From contig NC_002678.2 in NCBI RefSeq assembly GCF_000009625.1, positions 1,178,001-1,242,000 on the forward strand: 64,000 bases of DNA. Direction: 5' to 3'. The stretch comes from Mesorhizobium japonicum MAFF 303099 (GTDB taxonomy: Bacteria > Pseudomonadota > Alphaproteobacteria > Rhizobiales > Rhizobiaceae). Within the stretch, counting starts at the first letter, position 1, and every line of letters begins with the position of its first letter. Position numbers and translations under genes: made by a program. A model generated the notes under the pieces. It saw only the letters and a program-made list of their open reading frames with translations. It was not told the origin of the DNA and searched no databases. Positions 38,236 through 45,357 of this stretch are shown one piece after another.

Positions 38236-39012
38236 ATGCGCAAGCTTCTCGTCATCGGCATCGGCGCCGGCAATCCCGACCACATGACGGTTCAGGCCAT
38301 ATCGGGCCTGAACCGTGCCGACGTGCTGTTCATCCCCGACAAGGGCGCCAGGAAGAACGACCTTGCCGAATTGCGGCGCGAGATCTGCGACCGCTTCGTC
38401 ACCAACCCGAAATCGCGCCGCGTCGAATTCGACGTGCCGGTGCGCGCCGAACCGATATCTTCCTACCGCTCTACTGTCGACGACTGGCACGAAGCCATCG
38501 CCGCCATCTACGAAGCCCTGATCCGCGACGAGATTGCGGAAAATGGCTGCGGCGCCTTCCTGATCTGGGGCGATCCCTCGCTCTACGACAGCGCGCTGCG
38601 CATCCTCGAACGCGTGCGCCTGAGGAACAATGTCGCCTTCGAACTGGAGGTCATCCCCGGCATCACCGCCATCCAGGCGCTTGCCGCCAGCCACAAAATG
38701 GCACTGAACCGCATCGGCGATTCCATCCTGGTCACCACCGGCCGCAGGCTGGCCGAAGAAGGTCTGGCCGGCAATGCCGGCAGCACAATCGTCATGCTGG
38801 ACGGCAAATGCGCCTTCAACACGCTGGCCGACCCGGACGTCATCATCCATTGGGGCGCCTATCTCGGCACGCCGGACGAGATCATCATCTCCGGCCGCCT
38901 CGGCGATGTCGGCGCCGAGATCGAAAAGGTCCGGGAGGAAGCCCGCCGGCAAAAGGGCTGGATCATGGACACCTATCTGCTGCGCAAACCCGGTGAACCT
39001 GACGATATGTAG
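38236..39012 (+). CDS. cobF: Precorrin-6A synthase (deacetylating)
   Basis: A 258-aa SAM-dependent methyltransferase of the aerobic cobalamin pathway. It methylates C1 of precorrin-5 with loss of acetate to give precorrin-6A. The tetrapyrrole methylase fold is seen in LLVIGIGAGNPDHMTVQAI, FLIWGDPSLYDSALRILERV, and EVIPGITAIQALAASHKMALNRIGD. CobF is specific to the oxygen-dependent route. No other cob genes are in the window, so it stands apart from the main cluster. The ribosome site CAGGAG precedes the ATG. No cobalamin riboswitch was recognised upstream; the gap is only 151 bases. Confidence 0.93.
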   Translation: MRKLLVIGIGAGNPDHMTVQAISGLNRADVLFIPDKGARKNDLAELRREICDRFVTNPKSRRVEFDVPVRAEPISSYRSTVDDWHEAIAAIYEALIRDEIAENGCGAFLIWGDPSLYDSALRILERVRLRNNVAFELEVIPGITAIQALAASHKMALNRIGDSILVTTGRRLAEEGLAGNAGSTIVMLDGKCAFNTLADPDVIIHWGAYLGTPDEIIISGRLGDVGAEIEKVREEARRQKGWIMDTYLLRKPGEPDDM

Positions 39013-39037
39013 TCACCGGCCTGTAGTCGCATGGCAA

Positions 39038-39343
39038 GTGGGTAACAAGACCCGCGAGACGGATTGGCAGCCCGCAACACCGGCTTCGAATGGTGTGCTG
39101 CAGCCGGTGGCCGTCTACTCGGCGAAGGCCGTGCAGCAGGCGGGCTCCTTCATCAAGACCGGCAAGACCGGCGCCGCGACCGAGAAGCAGCTGTTCGACT
39201 GCCTCCTCATCACCAAGGACAATGTCGACAAGTACGCGGCTCGGTTCACGCTCTCGGAGCAGGAAACCGACGAGGGGTGGCCTTCCGGTCGCCCCTCTCC
39301 TGCTCCCGCCGATCACTCAGCCCGCATCGATCTCCGCCTGTAG
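39038..39343 (+). pseudogene. C-terminal remnant of a sugar ABC transporter substrate-binding protein
   Basis: One frame reads QPVAVYSAKAVQQAGSFIKT, then KTGAATEKQLFDCLLITKDNV and DKYAARFTLSEQE, which matches the last 65 or so residues of periplasmic sugar-binding proteins of ribose/inositol-type ABC transporters. The rest (over 250 residues, the signal peptide and ligand site) is missing; upstream is the end of cobF. The frame runs on past the usual C-terminus to a stop at 39343, antisense to the end of the ModE-like gene. There are no partner permease or ATPase genes. It is a gene fragment left by deletion or transfer. Confidence 0.72.
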
Positions 39344-39658
39344 CGCATCCATATGCGTCGCCGCCGCCGCGGTGGCCGCGCGCTCGATGGCGCGGAAACG
39401 GCTGACCACCGCCAGGCCGATGGCCGTCAGCTGCGCGCCGCCGCCCTTGCGGCCTCCAGTCTGCGCGGCGACCAGCGGCTTGCCGAACACCCGGTTCATG
39501 TCCTCGACGAGATCCCAGGCGTGCTTGTAGGACATCTCCATGCCGCGCGCGGCGGCCGAGATCGAGCCGAAGGTGGCGATCTGCTCCAGAAGCTCGATCT
39601 TGCCCGGACCGATCCGCCCGTCGGGATCGAGATTTATCCGCAAGCTCAGCGATGGCAT
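39317..39658 (-). CDS. modE: ModE-like winged-helix regulator (DNA-binding domain only)
   Basis: A 113-aa protein matching the N-terminal domain of ModE: KIELLEQIATFGSISAAARGMEMSYKHAWDLVEDMNRVFGKPLV is the LysR-like winged helix, followed by GGRKGGGAQLTAIGLAVV, the ModE wing. The C-terminal molybdate-binding (TOBE) domains are absent; this short form is common in alphaproteobacteria. It lies 110 bases downstream of modC in the same direction, with its own Mo-box-like palindrome at 39729-39751. It probably regulates modABC; how it senses molybdate without TOBE domains is unclear. The separate Mop gene (42609) could supply that function. Confidence 0.85.
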   Translation of the reverse strand: MPSLSLRINLDPDGRIGPGKIELLEQIATFGSISAAARGMEMSYKHAWDLVEDMNRVFGKPLVAAQTGGRKGGGAQLTAIGLAVVSRFRAIERAATAAAATHMDALQAEIDAG

Positions 39659-39728
39659 CTTTGCTCCTCTGCGGTCGCCCCAGCCCTGCTGTCAAGTTGC
39701 CTCGATGTCAAAGCTGCTTCGGCGAAAC

Positions 39729-39751
39729 CGTTATTCCAAAACAATATAGCG
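39729..39751. promoter_or_regulatory. Mo-box-like palindrome upstream of the ModE-like gene
   Basis: CGTTATT-N8-ATATAGCG resembles the ModE recognition half-sites (CGxTATAT and its complement). It lies 70 bases before the ModE-like ATG. Autoregulation is inferred. Confidence 0.55.
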
Positions 39752-39767
39752 GCGATCGCCGCTTCTG

Positions 39768-40880
39768 TCAGCCATCGACCTCGAGCGGCAGGCCGGCGCC
39801 GGTGTTGGCCCGGTCGAAACTCACTGTCTTGACCACGGCGAAAACGTTGCCACCGAGCCGCAGTTCCAGCGCCTGCCGCGACTGTTCGGTGATGCGGGCG
39901 AGCACCGTTGCGCCATTGCAGTCGATGCCGACCTCGACCGCCGGCCCCTCGCCCGGGCTGATCGCGACGATCGTGCCTGGCAGGATGTTGAGCGCGCTGA
40001 GGCCTGTCGGTTTCTCGGTGGCGATCATGACATCGCGGGCGCGGATGCGGACACGCACCGGAGCGCCAGTCTGCATTGCAAGGCGCGGCACGCGGATCTC
40101 GCCGGCGGCCGAGCCGAGCACGGTCATTCCGAATGCCTCGTCGTGGCGCAGCACCTTGGTGTCCAGCACCGCGCCACCCTCGCCGCGTTCCTCCGCCGGC
40201 AGCAGGTCAAGCCTTTGCATCACCGCTTCGGTCGGCCCACTGGCAACGACCTTGCCTTGCGCCAGCATCACCACGTCGCTGGCCAGCCGCGCCACCTCGG
40301 CGACCGAATGACTGACATAGACGATCGGGATCTTCGTCTCGTCGCGCAGCCGTTCGATATAGGGCAGGATCTCGGCCTTGCGCGCCTCGTCGAGCGAGGC
40401 CAGCGGCTCGTCCATGAGCAGCAGTCCGGGGCTGGCCAGCAGCGCCCGCCCGATCGCCACGCGCTGCTTCTCGCCGCCGGAGAGTTTTGCCGGACGCCGC
40501 CCGAGCAGCGGGCCGATGCCGAGCAGGTCGATGACGGCATCCATGTCGGCGTAGCGCTCCTTGGCCGGCGTGAACCAGCGGCCGTAGCGCAGATTGCTGG
40601 CCACGCTCATATGGGGAAACAGCCGTGCGTCCTGGAACACCATGCCGATGCGCCGCCTGTGCTTTGGCACGAAAATGCCGGCATCCGTGTCGACCAGCAC
40701 ACGGCCCTCCACCTCGATGCAGCCCTTATCAGGCCGGATCAGCCCGGCGATCATGTTGATGAGCGTGGTCTTGCCCGAGCCTGACGGACCGAACAGCGCC
40801 GTCAGCCGCCCGGCGCTCTCGAAGCGCGCCTCGACGGCGAAATCACCGAGCCGGTGGCCGATGTCGACGCGGACGCTCAT
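39768..40880 (-). CDS. modC: Molybdate ABC transporter ATPase
   Basis: A 370-aa ATPase energising molybdate import. Walker A is GPSGSGKTT at residues 31-39, the signature is KLSGGEKQRVAIGRALL, Walker B is LLLMDEPLASLDE, and the H-loop is VYVSHSVAEV. The C-terminal third carries a TOBE/Mop-like domain (VRVRIRARDVMIATEKPTGLSALNILPG), which marks the ModC subtype and can bind oxyanion for feedback inhibition. Its start overlaps the modB stop by four bases. Confidence 0.95.
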   Translation of the reverse strand: MSVRVDIGHRLGDFAVEARFESAGRLTALFGPSGSGKTTLINMIAGLIRPDKGCIEVEGRVLVDTDAGIFVPKHRRRIGMVFQDARLFPHMSVASNLRYGRWFTPAKERYADMDAVIDLLGIGPLLGRRPAKLSGGEKQRVAIGRALLASPGLLLMDEPLASLDEARKAEILPYIERLRDETKIPIVYVSHSVAEVARLASDVVMLAQGKVVASGPTEAVMQRLDLLPAEERGEGGAVLDTKVLRHDEAFGMTVLGSAAGEIRVPRLAMQTGAPVRVRIRARDVMIATEKPTGLSALNILPGTIVAISPGEGPAVEVGIDCNGATVLARITEQSRQALELRLGGNVFAVVKTVSFDRANTGAGLPLEVDG

Positions 40881-41581
40881 TCGATGTCCATCCGCCGCCC
40901 GACGCGCCGCGCCAGCACTTCCGAGGCGACCAAAGCCGCCATCGAGATGACGATCGAGATCAATGTCAGCCGCAGCGCGCCCTCATCGCCGCCCGGGACC
41001 TGCGTAAAGGTGTAGATCGCCGAGGGCAGCGTCTGCGTCTCGCCCGGAATGTTGGAGACGAAGGTGATGGTCGCGCCGAACTCCCCCATCGCCTTGGCGA
41101 AGGCCAGGATGGCGCCGGCGATCAGCCCGGGCAGGATCAGCGGCAGCGTGATGGTGGCGAACACCCACAAGGGATTGGCGCCAAGTGTTCCCGCCGCCGC
41201 CTCCATCTTTCGGTCCACCGCCTCGATCGACAGCCGGATTGCGCGCACCATCAGCGGAAAGCCCATGACGCCGCAGGCCAGCGCCGCACCCGTCCAGCGA
41301 AACGAGAAGACGATGCCGAAATGTTCGGCCAGGAAGGCGCCGGCCGGACCGCGCTTGCCAAAGGTCAAAAGCAGGAGATAGCCGGTCACGACAGGCGGCA
41401 GGATCAGCGGCAGATGAACCACGCCGTTGAGCAGCGTCTTGCCCCAGAATTGCCCGCGGGCAAGCAGCAGCGCGATGGCTATGCCCGGCGGCAGGCTGGC
41501 GAGCATCGCCACGGTCGCCACCTTGATGGACAGCCGGACCGCATTCCATTCGTCGGGAGTGAGGTCCAGCAGCCAGGTCAT
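40877..41581 (-). CDS. modB: Molybdate ABC transporter permease
   Basis: A 234-aa inner-membrane permease with about five hydrophobic segments and the ABC coupling loop EAVDRKMEAAAGTLGANPLWVFATITLPL (EAA motif). Residues LPLILPPVVTGYLLL are typical of ModB. It pairs with ModC (ATG overlapping its end) and receives molybdate from ModA, whose gene ends 20 bases upstream. The length is normal. Confidence 0.95.
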   Translation of the reverse strand: MTWLLDLTPDEWNAVRLSIKVATVAMLASLPPGIAIALLLARGQFWGKTLLNGVVHLPLILPPVVTGYLLLLTFGKRGPAGAFLAEHFGIVFSFRWTGAALACGVMGFPLMVRAIRLSIEAVDRKMEAAAGTLGANPLWVFATITLPLILPGLIAGAILAFAKAMGEFGATITFVSNIPGETQTLPSAIYTFTQVPGGDEGALRLTLISIVISMAALVASEVLARRVGRRMDIE

Positions 41582-41601
41582 ATTGCGCTATCAGGCCCTG
41601 T

Positions 41602-42396
41602 TCAGTTGCTCGGCGTGAGCACGGTAAAACCCTGTTCCTTGAAGAGCGCGCCGGCTTTGGCGGACTGCAGGCATTTCAGGAAAGCCGTCGTATCCTTGTC
41701 CTTCGAATCGGCGGTCTGGGCAACCGGATAGATGATCGGCGGATGCGAATCCTCCGGGAAGGTGCCGACCACCTTGACGCCCTTGTCGGCATGCGCGTCG
41801 GTGGCATAGACGATGCCGAGAGCGGCCTCGCCTGTCGAAACCAGCTTGAGCGCCGCGCGGACATTCTCGGCCTGCGCCACCTTGCCCTCGACCGAGGACC
41901 AGACGCCGAGCGATTCCAGTGCCGCCTTGCCGTACTTGCCGGCCGGCACCGCCTTGAAGTCGCCCATGGCGAGCTTGCCGTCGCCGACGAGCTTGGCAAG
42001 GTCGAAACCCTTCTCGATCTTGGTCTCGACCGTCGAATCCTGCGGCGCCACCAGCACGATCTCGTTGCCGAGCAGCTTCACCTCGGTGTCGGGCTTGGTC
42101 AGCTTCTTGTCGGAAAGATATTTCATCCAGTCGAGGTCGGCCGAAATGAAGACGTCGGCCGGCGCCCCGCCCTCGATCTGCTTGGCCAGCGCCGAGCTCG
42201 CCGCATAGGAAACGGTCGCGGCCTCGCCGACATCGGCCTCGCAGGCCTTGTTCACCGCGTCGAGCGCGTCCTTGAGGCTGGCCGCGGCAAACACCACGAC
42301 CTTGTCTTGCGCATATGCGGCCGGCATCGCTGCCATCAACGCCGCCGCCAGACCGCCAATGGCGATCGCCTTCAACCCGAAACCTTTGCGCGTCAT
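41602..42396 (-). CDS. modA: Molybdate ABC transporter substrate-binding protein
   Basis: A 264-aa periplasmic protein with a signal peptide (LKAIAIGGLAAALMAAMPAAYA, cleavage near AYA|QDK). The mature part starts VVVFAAASLKDALDAV and contains YAASSALAKQIEGGAPADVFISADLDWMKYL, with serine and backbone groups that bind molybdate or tungstate. It heads the modABC operon and has a Mo-box at 42445-42467. The long upstream frame to 42597 is not part of the gene; the ATG at 42396 matches the signal peptide. Confidence 0.95.
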   Translation of the reverse strand: MTRKGFGLKAIAIGGLAAALMAAMPAAYAQDKVVVFAAASLKDALDAVNKACEADVGEAATVSYAASSALAKQIEGGAPADVFISADLDWMKYLSDKKLTKPDTEVKLLGNEIVLVAPQDSTVETKIEKGFDLAKLVGDGKLAMGDFKAVPAGKYGKAALESLGVWSSVEGKVAQAENVRAALKLVSTGEAALGIVYATDAHADKGVKVVGTFPEDSHPPIIYPVAQTADSKDKDTTAFLKCLQSAKAGALFKEQGFTVLTPSN

Positions 42397-42444
42397 TGAA
42401 AACTCTCCCTGGTTTGAAATCCTTGCGGCGCGAAGCCTGCCGAT

Positions 42445-42467
42445 CGATATATCCGCATGAATATAAC
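42445..42467. promoter_or_regulatory. Mo-box (ModE-type operator) of modABC
   Basis: CGATATAT-N7-AATATAAC has the shape of the proteobacterial Mo-box, two inverted A/T-rich octamers with a central spacer. It lies 48 bases before the modA ATG, over the likely promoter. Repression of modABC when molybdate is plentiful is inferred from the family. Confidence 0.7.
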
Positions 42468-42541
42468 AAGGAAAGGCCTGGCGCCTGTCGAAAACGCCTA
42501 TGCCCCGCCGATTGTTCTGGTAAGACGGACGGGAAACCCTA

Positions 42542-42589
42542 ATGCATGTCGCCCAAAAGTGATCTCGGTTTTGGGAGAACGACATGCAT
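42542..42589. repeat. 48-base nested palindrome, probable dispersed rhizobial intergenic repeat
   Basis: Outer arms ATGCATGTCG and CGACATGCAT are perfect complements, and inner arms CCCAAAA and TTTTGGG form a second stem. It lies between modA and mop, 19 bases before the mop ATG. I recall this sequence type as common in Mesorhizobium-like intergenic regions; this needs a genome search. It could shape mop mRNA or bind a regulator. Confidence 0.75.
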
Positions 42590-42608
42590 AAAAGCAATGG
42601 AGAGCCCG

Positions 42609-42818
42609 ATGAAGATCAGTGCCCGCAACGTGCTCAAGGGAACGATCACCGAGATCGTCAAGGGAGCCACCACCTCGCATGTCAGGATCGACATTGGCGG
42701 CGGCGCCATCGTCACCGCCTCGATCACCAATGAAGCCGTCGCCGACCTCAAGTTCGAAAAGGGCAAGCAGGCCTATGCCGTGGTCAAGGCCTCGGACGTG
42801 ATGGTCGGCATCGACTGA
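42609..42818 (+). CDS. mop: Molbindin-type molybdate-binding protein (TOBE/Mop)
   Basis: A 69-aa single TOBE domain: MKISARNVLKGTITEIVKGA at the start, VRIDIGGGAIVTASITNEAV, and YAVVKASDVMVGID at the end. Molbindins assemble into hexamers that store or buffer molybdate in the cytoplasm. It is divergent from modA and next to the nested palindrome. The longer frame from 42546 runs through that repeat and is not used. It may supply the oxyanion-binding role missing from the short ModE-like protein (inference). Confidence 0.9.
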   Translation: MKISARNVLKGTITEIVKGATTSHVRIDIGGGAIVTASITNEAVADLKFEKGKQAYAVVKASDVMVGID

Positions 42819-42830
42819 GCCGTCTGCGGC

Positions 42831-43625
42831 TCAAACGGCGATCGGCGCCTGGATCGATGCGTCGGCGACGTAGTTTTCCAGCCGGAAATCCTCGAAGCGG
42901 AAGGCGAACAGGTCCTTCACCTCCGGATTGATCCACATCGTCGGCAATGCCCTTGGCGTGCGCTGCAACTGCTCGCGCGCCTGTTCGAAATGGTTCGAAT
43001 AGAGATGCGCGTCGCCCAGCGTGTGGACGAAATCGCCCGGCTTCAGCCCGGTCACCTGCGCCACCATCAGCGTCAGCAGCGCGTAGGACGCGATGTTGAA
43101 GGGCACGCCGAGGAAAATATCGGCCGACCGCTGGTAGAGCTGGCAGGACAGCCGGCCCTCGGACACGTAGAACTGGAACAGGCAGTGGCAGGGCGGCAGC
43201 GCCATCGCCTCCACCTCGGCCGGGTTCCACGCCGAAACGATCAGCCGCCGCGATTGAGGATTGCGGCGTATCTCCTTGAGAAGGCCCGCGATCTGGTCGA
43301 TCGAGCCGCCATGACCGTCCGGCCAGGAGCGCCACTGCCTGCCGTAGACGGGACCAAGGTCGCCATTCTCGTCGGCCCATTCGTCCCAGATCGTGACGCC
43401 ATGGTCAGTCAGGTATTTGATGTTGGTGTCGCCGGCCAGGAACCACAGGAGTTCATGGATGATCGACTTCAGGTGCAGCTTCTTGGTCGTAGTGACCGGA
43501 AAACCGCGCGCCAGGTCGAAACGCATCTGGTAGCCAAAGACGGAGCGCGTGCCGGTGCCGGTGCGGTCGCTACGGTCGGCACCGTTGTCCAGCACATGCT
43601 GCAAGAGGTCGAGATATTGGCGCAT
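42831..43625 (-). CDS. thyA: Thymidylate synthase
   Basis: A 264-aa enzyme making dTMP from dUMP with methylenetetrahydrofolate. It matches the usual bacterial length. Visible are [18 protein letters not shown], the nucleophile Cys146 in [13 protein letters not shown], and [24 protein letters not shown] with the dUMP phosphate-binding and folate residues. The start at ATG 43625 (MRQYLDLL) fits; the frame reaches 43655. The dihydrofolate reductase partner gene folA is 5.8 kb downstream on the same strand, with cobF and the mod genes in between. Confidence 0.96.
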   Translation of the reverse strand: MRQYLDLLQHVLDNGADRSDRTGTGTRSVFGYQMRFDLARGFPVTTTKKLHLKSIIHELLWFLAGDTNIKYLTDHGVTIWDEWADENGDLGPVYGRQWRSWPDGHGGSIDQIAGLLKEIRRNPQSRRLIVSAWNPAEVEAMALPPCHCLFQFYVSEGRLSCQLYQRSADIFLGVPFNIASYALLTLMVAQVTGLKPGDFVHTLGDAHLYSNHFEQAREQLQRTPRALPTMWINPEVKDLFAFRFEDFRLENYVADASIQAPIAV

Positions 43626-43806
43626 CGGTTCCGGCTCGATTCGAGATTTCACCAATCATAGCGCATGTGTGCGCCGGCGCCACGCCTGTCTGAGATTCTT
43701 TCCCCACCCGGACAGGAAGCGGAGCGCTCTTCAGAACTCACTCCGGCGGACCGAAAGAGCAGAGAGCGTGCCGATCGGTCGCCAGAGCAGAAAATTGTCA
43801 GACGTC

Positions 43807-44118
43807 TCAGAGGGCGCCGAGTTTGCCCAGATCCTTGGCCACCAGATAGTAGAAGGTCACGCGGCTCTTGGTGTTGTCGGCGTGCATCGCCTTGCAGGTC
43901 TTCTCGATCGAGGCGTCGGCTTTCGCCCCGTCGCTGACGCCGAGCTTCTTGGCCACCCAGCTCTCCTTGACGCGCTCGAGCTCCTTCGGATCGGTGCAGG
44001 ACACCAGCGAGGAATCGCGGTTCCTCAGCGCAATGCCCAGATGCTTGACGATCTTTTCGACCGCGTCGGCGCTGGCGCCCGCGTCGTATTTCTTCACGTC
44101 CGCAAGATAGTCGGCCAT
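43807..44118 (-). CDS. DUF2853 family protein
   Basis: A 103-aa all-helical small protein opening MADYLADVKKYDAGASADAVEKIVKHLGIALRN and containing KESWVAKKLGV, which matches DUF2853. The function is unknown. Start at 44118 with a GGGGAA-like ribosome site upstream; the frame extends to 44142. It stands alone between thyA and ssrA. Confidence 0.82.
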   Translation of the reverse strand: MADYLADVKKYDAGASADAVEKIVKHLGIALRNRDSSLVSCTDPKELERVKESWVAKKLGVSDGAKADASIEKTCKAMHADNTKSRVTFYYLVAKDLGKLGAL

Positions 44119-44287
44119 CAAAATTCCCCTCGTCGGCGCCACGGATCCGATCGATGAGGGCTGTGGCGCGCTTCGCTTGTGCGCTAGGTCGGTAACTCCT
44201 CACCGCTCGCAAAGCTTCCGTTGAGACCGCGCCCAAGTCAACCCTTGCCGTCGCAATTTGACACAGGGACAAAGCACCATTGCGGCC

Positions 44288-44316
44288 TTTCATTTCCACG
44301 CAACGCCCCCTATATT
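44288..44316 (+). promoter_or_regulatory. Candidate ssrA promoter
   Basis: A CTATATT box at 44310-44316 lies 17 bases downstream of a weak TTTCAT/TTCATT -35-like element, just before the acceptor piece of tmRNA. The alternative -35 TTGACA at 44258-44263 has no good -10 at standard spacing. Confidence 0.35.
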
Positions 44317-44319
44317 CGT

Positions 44320-44640
44320 TTTGTCGGCTTGACCGACTATGGCGATAAATGGGCGATGAAATAAGCCGTTCGGACCCGGGGGCGGTACCCGGCGCCTCCA
44401 CCAAAAGCCGCTGTTGACGACAGAGCGGTTTTTGCTGGGGGCGAAATAGGATCGACGAAGGTGTAAAGATCGTACTTTTGCCCGGCATTGTACCACCGTC
44501 ATCGGGCTAAACTTATAGTTGCCAACGACAACTATGCGGAAGCACGTCTCGCTGCTTAATGCAGTGCGATAGCTTCAAATCAAGCCCTAGGGGTTCGCAC
44601 TTCTAGGCGGGGTTCGGAGGTACCTGGCAACAGAAACCTC
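44320..44640 (+). ncRNA. ssrA: tmRNA, circularly permuted two-piece alphaproteobacterial type
   Basis: The acceptor piece comes first: T-stem CCGGG/CCCGG (44376-44392), acceptor strand CGCCTCC (44393-44399) and ACCA at 44400-44403. A spacer of about 33 bases with a hairpin (44406-44430) follows; it is removed in related RNAs. The coding piece begins GGGGGCG at 44437, which pairs over seven positions with the acceptor strand, and reads on as GAAATAGGATCGACGAAGG. The tag frame starts at 44521 and encodes ANDNYAEARLAA, ending at TAA 44557-44559. The RNA rescues stalled ribosomes and tags the product for ClpXP. SspB, the tag adaptor, is at 47588. The outer ends are approximate. Confidence 0.95.
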
Positions 44641-44759
44641 CACTTCTCCCTCCCTCAATCCATGTCACGCGCAACCGCGGCCTTTTTTGCCGTCCGGACT
44701 GCGCACGGCCTTTGGCCGCGAAGCCGCCGCATCGCGTGTCTCTTTCTCCAGGCCAAGAA

Positions 44760-45311
44760 ATGCAAAACGATTTCGATCGAGTCTTCGTGCTGACCGGTGG
44801 CCCGGGCTCCGGCAAGACCACTTTGATCGCAGCCCTGCGTCGGGCAGGCTTCGCGACTTCAGTCGTAGCCGGGCGTGGCATCGTCCGCGACCAGTCCTCG
44901 ATAGGCGGAACCGCCCTGCCCTGGAGCGACCGCACACTGTTCGCCGAACTCATGCTGTCCTGGGAGATGCGCTCATATCAGAACGCGGTCGAACAGAAGG
45001 GACCGGTCTTCTTCGATCGCGGCGTGCCGGAAACGCTCGGCTATCTCAGGCTGAGCGGCCTGCCCGTGGCGGACCACGTCAGTACCGCCGCCAAGCGCTT
45101 CCGCTACAATCCGCGCGTGTTCATCGCTCCGCCCTGGCCTGACATTTTCGCGCAGGATGAGGAGCGCAAGCAGACGCCAGACGAGGCCAAGTGCACTTAT
45201 CATGCGTTGGCCGAAATCTATACGGAGCTGGGTTACGAGCTGGTTCCGCTGCCCCTGGCGCCGGTCGAGACAAGGCTGCGTTTCGTATTGGCCGACGCAG
45301 GGTTGAATTAA
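44760..45311 (+). CDS. AAA_28-type P-loop ATPase
   Basis: A 183-aa small NTPase with Walker A FVLTGGPGSGKTTLIAAL at about residues 9-26 and FFDRGVPETLGYLRL in the position of Walker B. It resembles the AAA_28 group of predicted nucleotide-kinase-like ATPases; the substrate and role are unknown. The ATG at 44760 (MQNDFDRVFVLTGG) is taken as the start; a TTG at 44712 is possible. The gene follows ssrA after about 120 bases and ends in a strong terminator. Confidence 0.8.
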   Translation: MQNDFDRVFVLTGGPGSGKTTLIAALRRAGFATSVVAGRGIVRDQSSIGGTALPWSDRTLFAELMLSWEMRSYQNAVEQKGPVFFDRGVPETLGYLRLSGLPVADHVSTAAKRFRYNPRVFIAPPWPDIFAQDEERKQTPDEAKCTYHALAEIYTELGYELVPLPLAPVETRLRFVLADAGLN

Positions 45312-45337
45312 AAAAGGCCGGGAAAACCCGGCCTTTT
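45312..45337. terminator. Bidirectional intrinsic terminator
   Basis: AAAAGGCCGGG-AAAA-CCCGGCCTTTT, an 11-bp perfect stem, overlaps the end of the AAA ATPase gene and separates it from the convergent MFS gene. Confidence 0.93.
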
Positions 45338-45357
45338 CATGCGCTTGCGAGCAGTGC

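Noticed and set aside
44258..44263. TTGACA as the -35 box of ssrA
   Set aside because: No acceptable -10 box lies 16-18 bases downstream; the CTATATT further on is too far away for this -35.
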